DNA of 64,000 nt from positions 62,001-126,000 of the forward strand of contig NZ_LNNB01000009.1 of the NCBI RefSeq assembly GCF_001747895.1, read 5' to 3'. This document shows, piece after piece, positions 19,651 to 30,567 of the stretch (positions are counted from its first letter, which is position 1; every line of letters begins with the position of its first letter). Source of the DNA: Staphylococcus equorum (GTDB taxonomy: Bacteria > Bacillota > Bacilli > Staphylococcales > Staphylococcaceae). The notes below the pieces were generated by a model. That model searched no databases. It was given only the letters and a program-made list of their open reading frames with translations, and was not told the origin of the DNA. Position numbers and translations under genes: made by a program.

Positions 19651-21588
19651 ATGGAGCAAATAAATATTAAATTTCCAGATGGCAATTCAAAAGTGTTTGA
19701 TAAAGGTACAACTACAGAAGATATTGCACATTCTATAAGTCCAGGATTAAGAAAAAAAGCTGTAGCTGGTAAATTAAATGGACAACTCATAGATTTAACT
19801 AGATCAATTGACGAAGATGGATCAATTGAAATCGTTACACCTGGTTCTGATGAAGCGCTAGAAGTGTTACGTCATTCTACTGCACATCTTATGGCTCAAG
19901 CTTTAAAACGTCTATATGGCAATGTTCATTTTGGCGTTGGCCCGGTAATTGATGGTGGGTTTTATTATGACTTTGACATGGAAGAAAGTATTTCATCAGA
20001 TGATTTTGAAAAAATAGAAAAAACAATGAAGCAAATTGTTAATGAAAACTATCCAATTGAACGTAAAGTCGTTTCGAGAGATGAAGCTAAAACATTTTTC
20101 TCAGACGACCCGTATAAGCAAGAATTAATTGATGCTATTCCAGAAGATGAAAATGTGACGCTATATTCACAAGGAGAGTTCACTGATTTATGTCGTGGTG
20201 TTCATGTGCCATCTACTTCTAAAATAAAAGAATTTAAATTATTATCAACAGCTGGTGCATATTGGCGTGGAAACAGTGATAATAAAATGTTACAACGTAT
20301 ATACGGCACAGCATTTTTCGATAAAAAAGAACTGAAAGCGCATTTGAAAATGTTGGAAGAACGCAAAGAACGTGATCACCGTAAAATTGGTAAAGATTTA
20401 GAACTGTTCGCTAACAATCCTTTAGTAGGTGCAGGTTTGCCACTTTGGTTGCCTAATGGTGCTACAATACGTCGTGAAATAGAACGTTATATTGTAGATA
20501 AAGAAGTAAGTATGGGTTATGACCATGTTTATACTCCTGTGATGGCTAACGTTGATTTGTATAAAACATCAGGCCATTGGGATCATTATCAAGAAGACAT
20601 GTTCCCAACAATGAAATTAGATGAACACGAAGAAATGGTCTTAAGACCAATGAACTGTCCACACCATATGATGATTTATGCAAACAAACCACATTCATAT
20701 CGTGAATTGCCTATTAGAATTGCTGAATTAGGTACTATGCACCGTTATGAAGCGAGTGGTGCGGTTTCTGGTTTACAACGTGTCCGCGGAATGACATTAA
20801 ATGATGCGCATATTTTTGTACGTCCGGACCAAATTAAAGAAGAATTCAAACGTGTTGTAAATTTAATTGTTGATGTATACAAGGATTTCAACTTTGAGAA
20901 TTATACATTCCGTGTAAGTTACAGAGATCCCGAAGATAAAGAAAAATACTTCGATGACGATGACATGTGGAACAAAGCAGAAAGTATGTTAAAAGAAGCG
21001 GTAGATGAACTCGGCTTAGATTACGAAGAAGCAGTAGGCGAAGCAGCATTCTATGGTCCGAAACTTGACGTACAGGTTCAAACTGCTATGGGTAAAGAAG
21101 AAACATTATCTACTGCCCAATTAGACTTCTTATTACCAGAAAAATTTGATTTAACTTATATTGGTAATGATGGGGAACAACATAGACCAGTAGTCATTCA
21201 CCGTGGTGTAGTATCTACTATGGAGCGTTTCGTTGCATTCTTAACTGAAGAAACAAAAGGCGCATTCCCTGCTTGGTTAGCACCAAAACAAGTAGAAATC
21301 ATACCTGTTAATGTTGATTTACATTATGATTACGCTAGACACATTCAAGACGAGCTTAAATCTCAAGGTGTTAGAGTTGAAATTGATGACCGTAATGAAA
21401 AAATGGGTTATAAAATCAGAGAAGCGCAAATGCAAAAAATCCCTTATCAACTCGTTGTAGGGGACAAAGAAGTAGAAAATAATGAAGTAAATGTACGTAA
21501 ATATGGTTCCCAAGATCAAGAAACATTAGAAAAAGAAGAATTCATTTGGAATTTACTTGATGAGATTAGATTGAAAAAACAAAGATAG
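19651..21588 (+). CDS. thrS: Threonyl-tRNA synthetase
   Basis: Charges tRNA-Thr. The 645-residue length is typical. Domains in order are TGS (about 1-62), the editing domain with [12 protein letters not shown] (HxxxH) and LCRGVHVP, and the class II catalytic core with zinc-site cysteine in RPMNCPHHM, motif 2 ELGTMHRYE and motif 3 ([11 protein letters not shown]). The anticodon-binding domain occupies about 540-645 ([10 protein letters not shown]). GGAGGG precedes the ATG. Expression is controlled by the T-box leader. Confidence 0.97.
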   Translation: MEQINIKFPDGNSKVFDKGTTTEDIAHSISPGLRKKAVAGKLNGQLIDLTRSIDEDGSIEIVTPGSDEALEVLRHSTAHLMAQALKRLYGNVHFGVGPVIDGGFYYDFDMEESISSDDFEKIEKTMKQIVNENYPIERKVVSRDEAKTFFSDDPYKQELIDAIPEDENVTLYSQGEFTDLCRGVHVPSTSKIKEFKLLSTAGAYWRGNSDNKMLQRIYGTAFFDKKELKAHLKMLEERKERDHRKIGKDLELFANNPLVGAGLPLWLPNGATIRREIERYIVDKEVSMGYDHVYTPVMANVDLYKTSGHWDHYQEDMFPTMKLDEHEEMVLRPMNCPHHMMIYANKPHSYRELPIRIAELGTMHRYEASGAVSGLQRVRGMTLNDAHIFVRPDQIKEEFKRVVNLIVDVYKDFNFENYTFRVSYRDPEDKEKYFDDDDMWNKAESMLKEAVDELGLDYEEAVGEAAFYGPKLDVQVQTAMGKEETLSTAQLDFLLPEKFDLTYIGNDGEQHRPVVIHRGVVSTMERFVAFLTEETKGAFPAWLAPKQVEIIPVNVDLHYDYARHIQDELKSQGVRVEIDDRNEKMGYKIREAQMQKIPYQLVVGDKEVENNEVNVRKYGSQDQETLEKEEFIWNLLDEIRLKKQR

Positions 21589-21659
21589 TCTTGAAACTCT
21601 TGAGGAAATCATGTATATTACAGAATAGTGAAGTAAGTTCACATTCATATAAAAATTAA

Positions 21660-21887
21660 ATTTGAGTTAGAGGTTGCATATTCAATCAGTAATTATTCAG
21701 AAGCCAAATGGGGCATATGTTGAATAATAGAAAGGTGAAGATGCCGAAACTTGTATTGTCCATTAACTATACAGGTTGGGCCAGTTATCGAAAGAAACTG
21801 GACTGTCACATACGTGATGTGCTACCTATATAAATGCTATTATTAAAATGGTTGCATATCTAATAGGTATGCAACCATTTTATTTTT
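21660..21887 (+). ncRNA. Lysine riboswitch (L-box) with terminator
   Basis: The 461-bp gap before lysP contains the lysine aptamer. It shows the 5' strand GAGGTTGC near 21670, AAAGGTGAAGATGCCGAAAC at 21731-21750, the GGGCCAGTT / GAAAGAAACTGGACTGT helix at 21778-21805, and the closing GTGATGTGCTACC at 21814-21826. A long terminator stem follows (21845-21881, arms AAAATGGTTGCAT and ATGCAACCATTTT) and then a T-rich tail. Lysine binding should cause termination and switch off the permease. The call rests on the conserved core and on the downstream lysine permease. Confidence 0.92.
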
Positions 21888-22049
21888 AGTCGAATGATTA
21901 TCATAAATACGTTAACGGGAAAGAGCGAAATTTATAATTGTTGTGTAATTTATATACCTAATTACAATGAAGCACTGCTCAAACTATAAATAGTATGAAT
22001 CTTAATCATATAGTAAGTTAACCTCTATATTTAAGGAAGGGAAGCGTCT

Positions 22050-23534
22050 ATGGCAAAAAAAGTGAATCAAAATGATGGAGTTCAAAGGGGTCTGAAAGAT
22101 CGCCATATATCCATGATTGCAATTGGAGGTTGTATTGGGACTGGTTTATTTATGACTTCTGGTGGTGCAATCCATGATGCAGGTGGTTTAGGAGCGCTTT
22201 TAGCTTTTGCAATCATTGGAGCGATGGTATTCTTCCTTATGACTTCTCTAGGAGAAATGGCAACATATTTACCTGTGTCAGGCTCATTTAGTACATATGC
22301 TACACGTTTTGTTGATCCATCTCTAGGATTCGCATTAGGTTGGAACTATTGGTTTAACTGGGTAATTACAGTTGCAGCCGATGTAACGATTGCAGCACAA
22401 GTGATACAGTATTGGACACCAATGTCAGGTATTCCAGCTTGGAGTTGGAGCTGTTTATTCTTAATTATCATATTTGGACTGAATGCATTGTCCGTTAGAG
22501 TATTTGGCGAAAGTGAATATTGGTTTGCTTTAATTAAAGTAGTTACCGTAATTATCTTTATTGCTATTGGTTTGTTAACAATAGTTGGTATCATGGGTGG
22601 CGAGTTTGTTGGTTTTGACACGTTTACTCAAGGTAATGGTCCTATTTTAGGTGATGGTTTTGGAGGAAGTATCCTAGCAATTTTAGGTGTGTTCTTAGTA
22701 GCAGGCTTTTCATTCCAAGGTACTGAACTCATTGGTATTACAGCAGGAGAGTCTGAAAATCCAGAGCGCGCAGTTCCCAAGGCAATTAAACAAGTATTCT
22801 GGAGAATATTAATATTCTATATTCTTGCAATTTTTGTAATCGGTATGTTGATACCATATGATAGCCCATCACTTATGGGTGGCGGAGATGATATTTCAAC
22901 TTCACCATTTACGCTTGTATTCCAAAATGCAGGACTAGCATTTGCAGCATCATTCATGAATGCTGTTATATTGACTTCAGTATTATCAGCAGGTAACTCA
23001 GGTATGTACGCTTCAACACGTATGCTATATTCAATGAGTAAAGATAAGCTTGCATATCCTATATTTGGTAAAACAAATAGAAGTGGTGTGCCATACGTAT
23101 CATTACTTGCTACAGCAGTAGTCGTAGTAATTATCTTTGTACTACAACATTTGAGCGGTGATGCTTATGAGTATATCGTTGCTGCAAGTGGTCTGACTGG
23201 TTTTATTGCATGGGTTGGTATTGCAGTCAGTCATTACAGATTTAGAAAAGCTTTTGATAAACAAAACTATGATAAATCGAAATTAAAATATAAAGCTAAA
23301 TTATTCCCATTTGGGCCTATTTTTGCAGGTGTCTTGTGTGTACTTGTAATTATTGGACAAGATGTTGATTTCATTCAATCAGGAGAATTTGATCTCAATA
23401 GATTTGTTATCACATATATGGGTATTCCGGTATTCTTAGCATTCTTCATTTATCATAAGCTACGTTATAAAACAAAAATTGTACCATTAGAACAAGTGGA
23501 TTTAAGACAAAATGTTAAAATGGACGATAAATAA
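22050..23534 (+). CDS. lysP: Lysine-specific permease
   Basis: A 494-residue, roughly 12-helix APC-superfamily importer. The first helix has DRHISMIAIGGCIGTGLFM, nearly the LysP signature, and GITAGESENPERAVPKAIKQV is the conserved AAT-family loop. The C-terminus is charged and cytoplasmic. The LysP assignment is supported independently by the lysine riboswitch directly upstream. GGAAGGG lies 7-8 bases before the ATG. It is a single-gene unit. Confidence 0.93.
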   Translation: MAKKVNQNDGVQRGLKDRHISMIAIGGCIGTGLFMTSGGAIHDAGGLGALLAFAIIGAMVFFLMTSLGEMATYLPVSGSFSTYATRFVDPSLGFALGWNYWFNWVITVAADVTIAAQVIQYWTPMSGIPAWSWSCLFLIIIFGLNALSVRVFGESEYWFALIKVVTVIIFIAIGLLTIVGIMGGEFVGFDTFTQGNGPILGDGFGGSILAILGVFLVAGFSFQGTELIGITAGESENPERAVPKAIKQVFWRILIFYILAIFVIGMLIPYDSPSLMGGGDDISTSPFTLVFQNAGLAFAASFMNAVILTSVLSAGNSGMYASTRMLYSMSKDKLAYPIFGKTNRSGVPYVSLLATAVVVVIIFVLQHLSGDAYEYIVAASGLTGFIAWVGIAVSHYRFRKAFDKQNYDKSKLKYKAKLFPFGPIFAGVLCVLVIIGQDVDFIQSGEFDLNRFVITYMGIPVFLAFFIYHKLRYKTKIVPLEQVDLRQNVKMDDK

Positions 23535-23574
23535 TAAGAAAAGCTATTGACTTGCTAATGAATTGTTGCTAAGA

Positions 23575-23720
23575 TAGGTAATGTTGAATACGAAACGAAC
23601 CAAGTAGAAGCTCCCGCTTCTCACCTGTTGCGACACTGATAGTAGTTGGCAGGTCTATATATACACGACATTGTTGTGTGTAAAGAAGAGCGGGTATATT
23701 ATATACCCGCTCTTTTTCTT
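23575..23720 (+). ncRNA. L20-type leader of infC-rpmI-rplT with attenuator
   Basis: The 5' leader contains the conserved block AGCTCCCGCTTCTCACCTG (23610-23628) typical of the Gram-positive L20 leader. It is followed by a perfect terminator stem AGAGCGGGTATAT / ATATACCCGCTCT (23687-23713) and a T run ahead of infC. Excess free L20 is known to favour termination in Bacillus, and the same is expected here. Confidence 0.78.
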
Positions 23721-23755
23721 GGGATAATTTCGTAAAAATCTTGGAGGTGTCAACC

Positions 23756-24274
23756 ATAGCAAAAGATCAGACTCAAGTTAACGAGAAGATTCGTGCAAAA
23801 GAATTACGTTTAATCGGACATGACGGAGAACAGATTGGTATTAAATCTAAAGCAGAGGCTTTAGAAATGGCAGAGCGCGTAGAACTCGATGTAGTTATTA
23901 TGTCGCCTAATGCTAAACCACCTGTTGCGAAAATCATGGATTATGGTAAGTACAAATTCGAACAACAGAAAAAAGAAAAAGAAATGAAGAAGAAACAAAA
24001 AGTTATTAACCTTAAAGAAATTCGTTTAAGTCCTACAATTGAGGAACATGATTTCCAAACTAAATTGAAGAACGGACGTAAATTCTTAGAAAAAGGCGAC
24101 AAATGTAAAGTTTCAATTCGTTTCAGAGGGCGTGCTATTACGCATAAAGAAATAGGTCAACGCGTATTAGAGAAATTTGCAGAAGAATGTAAAGATATCG
24201 CTACGATTGGGCAAAGACCTAAAATGGATGGACGCCAAATGTTCATTATGCTTAACCCACTCAACGAAAAATAA
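23756..24274 (+). CDS. infC: Translation initiation factor IF-3
   Basis: Binds the 30S subunit and checks initiator tRNA and start codon. It has about 172 residues. The N-terminal domain ([16 protein letters not shown]) and C-terminal domain ([25 protein letters not shown]) are joined by a Lys-rich linker. The start is most likely the rare ATA at 23756: GGAGG at 23743-23747 lies exactly 8 bases before it. The alternative in-frame TTG (23741) and GTG (23747) overlap that site. Rare AUU/AUA starts are a known self-regulating feature of infC. First gene of infC-rpmI-rplT. Confidence 0.93.
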   Translation: MAKDQTQVNEKIRAKELRLIGHDGEQIGIKSKAEALEMAERVELDVVIMSPNAKPPVAKIMDYGKYKFEQQKKEKEMKKKQKVINLKEIRLSPTIEEHDFQTKLKNGRKFLEKGDKCKVSIRFRGRAITHKEIGQRVLEKFAEECKDIATIGQRPKMDGRQMFIMLNPLNEK

Positions 24275-24300
24275 AAAGATACTACAGGAGGAATTGAATC

Positions 24301-24501
24301 ATGCCTAAAATGAAAACACACCGTGGAGCAGCAAAACGTGTTAAAAGAACTGGTTCAGGTAAATTAAAACGTTCTAGAGCTTTCACATCACATATGTTTG
24401 CAAACAAAACAACTAAACAAAAACGTAAATTACGTAAAGCTTCATTAGTGAGCAAATCAGATATGAAACGCGTTAAACAATTATTAGCTTATAAAAAATA
24501 A
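24301..24501 (+). CDS. rpmI: 50S ribosomal protein L35
   Basis: A 66-residue, strongly basic protein ([20 protein letters not shown]) of the large subunit. The length and sequence are those of L35. It lies 26 bp after infC with AGGAGG before the ATG. Confidence 0.98.
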   Translation: MPKMKTHRGAAKRVKRTGSGKLKRSRAFTSHMFANKTTKQKRKLRKASLVSKSDMKRVKQLLAYKK

Positions 24502-24551
24502 GTAACGACAGATAAAATAAAGATTGAAGATATTTTGAGGAGGAATTTATT

Positions 24552-24908
24552 ATGCCACGTGTTAAAGGTGGAACGGTAACAAGAGCTCGTCGTAAAAAGA
24601 CGATTAAATTAGCTAAAGGTTACTTTGGTTCAAAAAGAACTTTATATAAAGTAGCAAAACAACAAGTAATGAAATCAGGACAGTACGCATTCCGCGACCG
24701 TCGTCAAAGAAAACGTGATTTCCGTAGATTATGGATTACACGTATTAACGGAGCTGCACGTCAACATGACATGAGCTATTCAAGATTAATGAACGGTTTG
24801 AAAAAAGCTGGAATCGATGTTAACCGTAAAATGCTTTCTGAAATTGCTATTTCAGACGAAAAAGCATTCGGTGAATTAGTTGCTAAAGCTAAAGACGCTT
24901 TAAAATAA
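24552..24908 (+). CDS. rplT: 50S ribosomal protein L20
   Basis: A 118-residue assembly protein of the large subunit and the autoregulator of this operon in Bacillus. It is basic throughout, with the long N-terminal helix ([18 protein letters not shown]) and [22 protein letters not shown] precedes the ATG. Last gene of infC-rpmI-rplT. Confidence 0.98.
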   Translation: MPRVKGGTVTRARRKKTIKLAKGYFGSKRTLYKVAKQQVMKSGQYAFRDRRQRKRDFRRLWITRINGAARQHDMSYSRLMNGLKKAGIDVNRKMLSEIAISDEKAFGELVAKAKDALK

Positions 24909-24913
24909 TTCTC

Positions 24914-24955
24914 AAATAAAGAGATGTACAAATTCGTACATCTCTTTATTTTTGT
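24914..24955 (+). terminator. Terminator after rplT
   Basis: A perfect 16-bp stem, AAATAAAGAGATGTAC / GTACATCTCTTTATTT, with a 6-nt loop followed by TTG and further A+T-rich sequence. Confidence 0.88.
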
Positions 24956-25027
24956 ATCGATTAACATTTTGATAAATAACTATCATTTGATAAAATGGCT
25001 AAGAAGTCATATATGAAGGAGAAACTT

Positions 25028-25639
25028 ATGTCTAAATTTGATGAAATGATTACAGTAGTACCGAGAACAATTTTATTTAATAGTGAAAAGAATCAATTCA
25101 ACGGTTTTCTTGATAAAAATTCTGAAAAGGGTCAAGACATCTTTGACGCACTTTCAAAGTATGAAATTAAGCGTCGTGGAGATATGGAGGAAGATCCGAC
25201 ATATAAACAATTGGTATCTTATTGTATTTTAGAAAATGAGAATGATGAAATTTTAGTGTATGAGCGATTAGCAGGTGGTGGAGAATCACGTTTGCACGGT
25301 CAATCTTCAATCGGTGTTGGTGGACACATGAACGATGTTAAAGGTGCGGAATCTATCAATGAAGTCTTGCGCATTAATGCACAAAGAGAACTTGAAGAAG
25401 AAGTAGGTCTGTCAGATAGTAAATCACAAAATTTAGCATACATAGGTTTTATTAATGATGATACTAATGAAGTTGGCGAAGTTCATTTAGGCGTAGTGTT
25501 TAAAATTAAAGTGAATAGTAATGAGGTTGAAGCTAAAGAAACAGATACATTAAAAATAAAATGGGTGAATCAAAGTAAAATAGATAACTATGATGACTTT
25601 GAAACATGGAGTACATTAATATTACAGTCAATACAATAG
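25028..25639 (+). CDS. Nudix hydrolase-like protein
   Basis: A 203-residue protein with a Nudix box around residues 100-125. The core RELEEEVGL fits REUxEExGU and GHMNDVKGAES supplies the preceding glycine. The family hydrolyses nucleoside diphosphate derivatives; the substrate is not evident. The start at 25028 is chosen because GAAGGAG lies 7 bases before it; an in-frame ATG at 24995 has no such site. It lies 12 bp before the next gene and is probably co-transcribed with it. Confidence 0.75.
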   Translation: MSKFDEMITVVPRTILFNSEKNQFNGFLDKNSEKGQDIFDALSKYEIKRRGDMEEDPTYKQLVSYCILENENDEILVYERLAGGGESRLHGQSSIGVGGHMNDVKGAESINEVLRINAQRELEEEVGLSDSKSQNLAYIGFINDDTNEVGEVHLGVVFKIKVNSNEVEAKETDTLKIKWVNQSKIDNYDDFETWSTLILQSIQ

Positions 25640-25651
25640 AGGTGCATAAAA

Positions 25652-26575
25652 ATGTCTGATATCATTCCATTTCCACGTTCAAAAGATAAGTTAATAAGAG
25701 AAATCAAACAATCTTTTAACAATAATGAATTAGATCAAATGTATGAACTGTTTGAAGATTTTGAAAAGCAATTTGAATTGGATGAGCAAATGTCTCTATT
25801 GAAATGTGCCATGTTATATAAGATGGGGCATTATCTTGAGTTGCGTGAAGAAGCTATCATATTACTAAAACAAGGTATTACTAAGTATGACGATCTTATG
25901 GTTTATTACGTGAAAAGTTTAAACGGATTAGGACAATATTTCGAAGTCGTTGATGTCATTAATCAAATTATTGATGAAGTCAATGATCATAAAACAAGAA
26001 TGGAACTATTTCCATTAAAAGAATATGCCTTAAGTCAAATTGATAAACATAATGCGCATGCAGCAGAAATGCTTCGTGATTTTGAGTCGTTGTCACTACG
26101 TGAACAAATTAGTACAATCTTAACTTTAATAGATCATAATCAGTATCGATATCAAGAAACTGTGGTAAATATTATTAATGAAATTGAACTTGCACCGAAT
26201 GTTGTGAGTATAATGCTTGAATATTTACGTTTTGCCGGATACAATCAAAACATTCGTGTTCAGAAATTTGGTTATACAGTTGAAGTAAATCCAAATCATC
26301 TATCTGGTCTTGAACAAACACTGTTTAAGATTAAAATTATTCCAGAAGTTATTAAGCAAATAGAAGATGATGCGGCACAAATTGTAGAGGAAGCACTTCA
26401 CCTGATGAACAATCATGCTATTTTACTTTATCCATTAGATATAGAAAGCATAGCATCTGAAGATGAATGGATTGAAGCTTACACAAACTATTTCAAATCA
26501 ATGTTAGGCTTAGAAAGTTTAGACACAACAAATACTATTGTTAACTTAATTACTTCAATTGATATGCATGAATAA
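25652..26575 (+). CDS. TPR-like helical repeat protein (YsoA-like)
   Basis: A 307-residue, all-helical acidic protein without signal peptide or membrane segment. Repeated helix pairs with TPR-like spacing are visible (for example LDEQMSLLKCAMLYKMGHYLE and the following LREEAIILLKQG). It occupies the place directly before tig that YsoA holds in Bacillus. The function is unknown; a scaffold or adaptor role is the usual guess for such proteins. Confidence 0.65.
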   Translation: MSDIIPFPRSKDKLIREIKQSFNNNELDQMYELFEDFEKQFELDEQMSLLKCAMLYKMGHYLELREEAIILLKQGITKYDDLMVYYVKSLNGLGQYFEVVDVINQIIDEVNDHKTRMELFPLKEYALSQIDKHNAHAAEMLRDFESLSLREQISTILTLIDHNQYRYQETVVNIINEIELAPNVVSIMLEYLRFAGYNQNIRVQKFGYTVEVNPNHLSGLEQTLFKIKIIPEVIKQIEDDAAQIVEEALHLMNNHAILLYPLDIESIASEDEWIEAYTNYFKSMLGLESLDTTNTIVNLITSIDMHE

Positions 26576-26670
26576 TTAATTTTTAAATTTTTGGGTAATT
26601 AATAATAGTAGTAAAATAATAATTAAATTAATTTCAATTATTCATTCAATATGATTTGTAAACTCAGTGT

Positions 26671-26699
26671 TTGTGTAGAGCATTGACGTATGATATAAT
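26671..26699 (+). promoter_or_regulatory. Promoter of tig
   Basis: TTGTGT at 26671-26676, a 17-bp spacer and TATAAT at 26694-26699, about 50 bp before the tig start. Confidence 0.6.
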
Positions 26700-26746
26700 A
26701 ATGAAGTTGAAAAAATAAAATAGGATATTCATGGAGGTTTTTATAC

Positions 26747-28057
26747 ATGACAGCAACTTGGGAAAAAAAGGAAGGTAACGAAGGCGTTTTAACCGTTACA
26801 GTTCCAGCAGAAAAAGTAGACAAAGCAATTGATCAAGCTTTCAAAAAAGTAGTTAAACAAATAAACGTGCCAGGTTTCCGTAAAGGGAAAGTACCTCGCC
26901 AAATTTTTGAACAACGCTTTGGCGTAGAAGCACTATATCAAGATGCCGTTGATATCTTATTACCAGAAGCTTATGGTGAAGCTATTGACGAAACTGGAAT
27001 TAAACCAGTTGATCAACCAGAAATCAATGTAACTACAATGGAAAAAGGTAGCGATATGACATTCGAAGCGAGTGTAGTAGTTGAACCTGAAATTGAGTTA
27101 GGAGACTATAAAGGTCTTGAAATTGAAAAACAAAATGTTGAATTAACTGAAGAAGAATTACAAGAATCAATTGACCACCAATTAGGCCACTTAGCTGAAA
27201 TGGTAGTTAAAGAAGATGGCGCTGTTGAAGACGGCGACACAGTTAACATCGACTTTGATGGTTACGTTGATGGCGAACAATTTGAAGGTGGACAAGCTGA
27301 AGGCTATGACCTTGAAATTGGTTCAGGTTCATTTATTCCAGGATTCGAAGAACAATTAGTTGGTGTTAAAATTGGAGAAGAAAAAGACGTTACTGTAACT
27401 TTCCCAGAAGAATACCATGCTGAAGAATTAGCTGGAAAAGAAGCTACTTTCAAAGCTAAAGTAAATGAAATTAAATATAAAGACGTTCCAGAATTAACAG
27501 ATGAGATTGCGAATGAATTAGACGCTGAAGCAAACACTGTTGATGAATACAAAGAAAACTTACGTAAAAAACTAACTGAGCAAAAAGAAACTGACGCTGA
27601 GAATAATCAAAAAGAAGAAGCAATTAGCAAAGCATCAAATAATGCTTCAGTTGAAATTCCAGACGCTATGATTAACACTGAGTTAGATCGTATGGTTCAA
27701 GAATTTGGGCAACGTATGCAACAACAAGGTCTTAATTTAGAAACATATTACCAAATTTCTGGTCAAGATGAGTCGCAATTAAGAGAACAAATGAAAGATG
27801 ATGCAGAAGAACGTGTTAAAACAAACTTAACATTAACTGCTATTGCTGATGCTGAAGAAATTGAAGTAACTGAGGCTGATATCGATAAAGAATTAGAAAA
27901 AATGAGCGGACAATTTAATATGTCAGTAGAAGATATTAAACAAACGCTTGGTAATACTGATATCGTTAAAAATGATGTTCGTATCCAAAATGTTATCGAT
28001 TTATTAGTTAAAGAAGCAAAATTAGTAGAACCATCTAAAGATGACTCTGAAGCGTAA
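26747..28057 (+). CDS. tig: Trigger factor
   Basis: A ribosome-bound chaperone of 436 residues that receives nascent chains. The N-terminal ribosome-docking domain contains GFRKGKVPR (about 39-47). The FKBP-type prolyl isomerase domain spans about 150-245 ([21 protein letters not shown]). The acidic helical C-terminal domain holds the substrate cradle. GGAGG precedes the ATG. It lies upstream of clpX, as in Bacillus, but a terminator lies between the two genes. Confidence 0.97.
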   Translation: MTATWEKKEGNEGVLTVTVPAEKVDKAIDQAFKKVVKQINVPGFRKGKVPRQIFEQRFGVEALYQDAVDILLPEAYGEAIDETGIKPVDQPEINVTTMEKGSDMTFEASVVVEPEIELGDYKGLEIEKQNVELTEEELQESIDHQLGHLAEMVVKEDGAVEDGDTVNIDFDGYVDGEQFEGGQAEGYDLEIGSGSFIPGFEEQLVGVKIGEEKDVTVTFPEEYHAEELAGKEATFKAKVNEIKYKDVPELTDEIANELDAEANTVDEYKENLRKKLTEQKETDAENNQKEEAISKASNNASVEIPDAMINTELDRMVQEFGQRMQQQGLNLETYYQISGQDESQLREQMKDDAEERVKTNLTLTAIADAEEIEVTEADIDKELEKMSGQFNMSVEDIKQTLGNTDIVKNDVRIQNVIDLLVKEAKLVEPSKDDSEA

Positions 28058-28120
28058 CTAAATATAAAAAGAGCAAATTATTTTGTGAATTATATGTTGG
28101 TCGTTTAATATAGTAAACCA

Positions 28121-28162
28121 GTAGCAGATGCATTCAAATAATGTATCTGCTACACTATTTTT
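28121..28162 (+). terminator. Terminator after tig
   Basis: GTAGCAGATGCATT pairs with AATGTATCTGCTAC across a 5-nt loop and is followed by ACTATTTTT. Confidence 0.8.
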
Positions 28163-28245
28163 AAAGCAAATAACTTGTGAAAGTTGTAAGTTGCATATTA
28201 AAATGCTATTTAGTATAGTCTTTAGGGAATAGGGGTGTAAATAGA

Positions 28246-29508
28246 ATGTTCAAATTCAACGAAGATGAAGAAAATTTAAAATGTTCTTTCTGTGGCAAAG
28301 ACCAAGATCAAGTTAAAAAGCTAGTTGCAGGAAGTGGCGTTTATATTTGTAATGAGTGTATTGAGTTATGTTCAGAAATTGTAGAAGAAGAATTAGCTCA
28401 ATCGGAACCTGAAGGGTTAACTGAATTACCGACTCCAAAAGAAATTATGAACCAATTGAATGATTATGTAATCGGTCAAGAAAAAGCTAAGAAATCATTA
28501 GCTGTAGCTGTTTACAATCATTATAAACGTGTACAGAATTTAGGACCAAATGAAGATGAAGTTGAATTACAAAAAAGTAATATCGCTTTAATTGGACCTA
28601 CTGGTAGTGGTAAAACACTTTTAGCACAAACATTAGCTAGAACATTAGATGTACCTTTTGCAATTGCTGATGCTACAAGTTTAACTGAAGCTGGTTACGT
28701 AGGTGACGATGTTGAAAACATCTTACTACGCTTAATGCAAGCAGCTGATTTTGATATTGATAAAGCTGAAAAGGGTATTATTTATGTCGATGAAATTGAC
28801 AAAATAGCTAGAAAATCAGAAAATACATCTATTACACGTGATGTATCTGGTGAAGGTGTACAACAAGCATTGCTTAAAATCTTAGAAGGCACAACTGCAA
28901 GCGTGCCACCTCAAGGCGGTCGTAAGCATCCTAACCAAGAGTTAATTCAAATTGACACAACAAACATTTTATTTGTTCTTGGTGGTGCCTTTGATGGTAT
29001 AGATGAAGTAATTAAACGTAGATTAGGTGAGAAAGTAATCGGATTTGCAAGTAGTGAAGCTTCAAAATATGATGAAGATGCAATACTTGAACAAATCAGA
29101 CCTGAAGATTTACAATCATATGGTTTGATTCCAGAATTTATCGGTCGTGTACCTATTGTTGCTAATCTAGAAACATTAGATGTAGATGCACTGAAAAATA
29201 TTCTAACTCAGCCTAAAAATGCTTTAGTGAAACAATATACTAAAATGTTAGAACTTGACGATGTAGAATTGGTATTTACTGATGAAGCATTATCTGCAAT
29301 CAGTGATAAAGCAATTGAACGTAAAACAGGCGCACGTGGCCTTCGTTCAATTATAGAAGAAGCTTTAATTGATATTATGTATGACGTGCCTTCTTCTGAA
29401 GGTGTTGTAAAAGTCGTGATTACAGAAGAAACAATTAATGATGAAAAAGATCCTGAACTATACGATAAAGAAGGTAACCTTGTAAACAAGGAACAAACTT
29501 CTGCTTAA
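28246..29508 (+). CDS. clpX: ATP-dependent Clp protease ATP-binding subunit ClpX
   Basis: An AAA+ unfoldase of 420 residues that feeds ClpP. The N-terminal zinc domain has CSFCGK and CNECIELC. Walker A is GPTGSGKT, the pore loop TEAGYVGDD, Walker [10 protein letters not shown], and the ClpP-docking loop KVIGFASSE contains the IGF tripeptide. Length and motifs are complete. Its stop is followed by two hairpins before engB. Confidence 0.97.
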   Translation: MFKFNEDEENLKCSFCGKDQDQVKKLVAGSGVYICNECIELCSEIVEEELAQSEPEGLTELPTPKEIMNQLNDYVIGQEKAKKSLAVAVYNHYKRVQNLGPNEDEVELQKSNIALIGPTGSGKTLLAQTLARTLDVPFAIADATSLTEAGYVGDDVENILLRLMQAADFDIDKAEKGIIYVDEIDKIARKSENTSITRDVSGEGVQQALLKILEGTTASVPPQGGRKHPNQELIQIDTTNILFVLGGAFDGIDEVIKRRLGEKVIGFASSEASKYDEDAILEQIRPEDLQSYGLIPEFIGRVPIVANLETLDVDALKNILTQPKNALVKQYTKMLELDDVELVFTDEALSAISDKAIERKTGARGLRSIIEEALIDIMYDVPSSEGVVKVVITEETINDEKDPELYDKEGNLVNKEQTSA

Positions 29509-29521
29509 ATTAGGTGAATCA

Positions 29522-29564
29522 AATGAGGCTGGGACATATCACATGTCTCAGCCTCATTTTTTAT
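29522..29564. terminator. Terminator hairpin after clpX (dispersed staphylococcal type)
   Basis: AATGAGGCTGGGACAT pairs with ATGTCTCAGCCTCATT, followed by a T run. The same design, with shared core ACATGTCTC-GCCT and trailing A+T sequence, recurs at 38340-38380, so this is a repeated intergenic element as well as a terminator. Confidence 0.82.
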
Positions 29565-29659
29565 ATTGGCAGTGGCTGACTGAATTGAAAATGTACTTAT
29601 ATCAAACTTTTAAAGAGATTCAGCTCTTGTATTCCAATTTATAGTCATTCTTGCCGGGG

Positions 29660-29714
29660 TGGGACGACAAAAATTTATTAGAAAAATTAGATTTCTGTCT
29701 TAGTCCCATTTTTT
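29660..29714. repeat. Intergenic hairpin element with GGGACGAC core
   Basis: TGGGAC and GTCCCA (29660-29665, 29703-29708) close an imperfect stem (GACAAAAAT / ATTTCTGTC) with an A+T-rich loop and a trailing T run. GGGACGAC-type hairpins are, from memory, common between staphylococcal genes. It may act as a second terminator before engB. Confidence 0.55.
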
Positions 29715-29808
29715 AAAAAAGAAAGCATGGATAAAATAAAAATACATATTCATATAAGCCATAGTGTAATATAATAAACAATGAGTTCAGAAGAAAAGAG
29801 GGACGATA

Positions 29809-30396
29809 ATGAAAGTTAATCCTAATGAAATAGAATTATTAATTAGTGCAGTAAAACCGGAACAATATCCAGAAACCGGTTTAAGTGAAGTTGGCCTAAG
29901 TGGCAGATCTAACGTAGGTAAGTCAACGTTTATCAATAGTATGATTGGTCGAAAGAATATGGCAAGAACATCTCAACGACCTGGTAAGACACAAACACTT
30001 AATTTTTATAATATAGATAATCAACTTGTATTTGTTGATGTACCTGGTTATGGCTATGCGAAAGTAAGTAAATCACAACGTGAAGCATTTGGTAAAATGA
30101 TTGAAAGATATATTTCACAAAGAGAATCCTTGAAGCTTGTCATTCAACTTGTTGATTTACGACATAACCCAACCGAAGACGATATCATTATGTACAATTA
30201 TCTTAAATACTATGAAATTCCAACCCTTATTGTAGCGACGAAAGAAGATAAAATTGCTAAGGGTAAAGTACAGAAGCATTTAGCGAAGATTCAGCAAAAA
30301 TTAGAAATGGAAGCTGAGGACGAGATTATAAGCTATTCTTCAATTAAAAAAGACAAACAACAAAAAATATGGAATATGATTGAAAGTTATTTGTAA
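29809..30396 (+). CDS. engB: Ribosome biogenesis GTPase EngB (YsxC/YihA)
   Basis: A 195-residue TRAFAC GTPase needed for 50S assembly. G1 is [13 protein letters not shown]2/switch region [12 protein letters not shown]3 DVPGYG and G4 TKED. GAGGGACG precedes the ATG. It lies between clpX and hemA, as expected for staphylococci. Confidence 0.96.
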   Translation: MKVNPNEIELLISAVKPEQYPETGLSEVGLSGRSNVGKSTFINSMIGRKNMARTSQRPGKTQTLNFYNIDNQLVFVDVPGYGYAKVSKSQREAFGKMIERYISQRESLKLVIQLVDLRHNPTEDDIIMYNYLKYYEIPTLIVATKEDKIAKGKVQKHLAKIQQKLEMEAEDEIISYSSIKKDKQQKIWNMIESYL

Positions 30397-30505
30397 TGAT
30401 TACATTGAAGTAATATGTTTTGCTTTAAATAGGTTGAATTTAGTACAATTATGACAACATTTTGAATGTAAATTAGAAGAATTATAATTTACTCGAGCAA
30501 GATGG

Positions 30506-30533
30506 TTAACTCATGATGTAATTGTGTTATAAT
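30506..30533 (+). promoter_or_regulatory. Promoter of the hem operon
   Basis: TTAACT at 30506-30511, a 16-bp spacer and TATAAT at 30528-30533, 35 bp before the hemA start. Confidence 0.55.
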
Positions 30534-30567
30534 TTACTTATTGTAATATGTATGGAGGGCGTTATAA

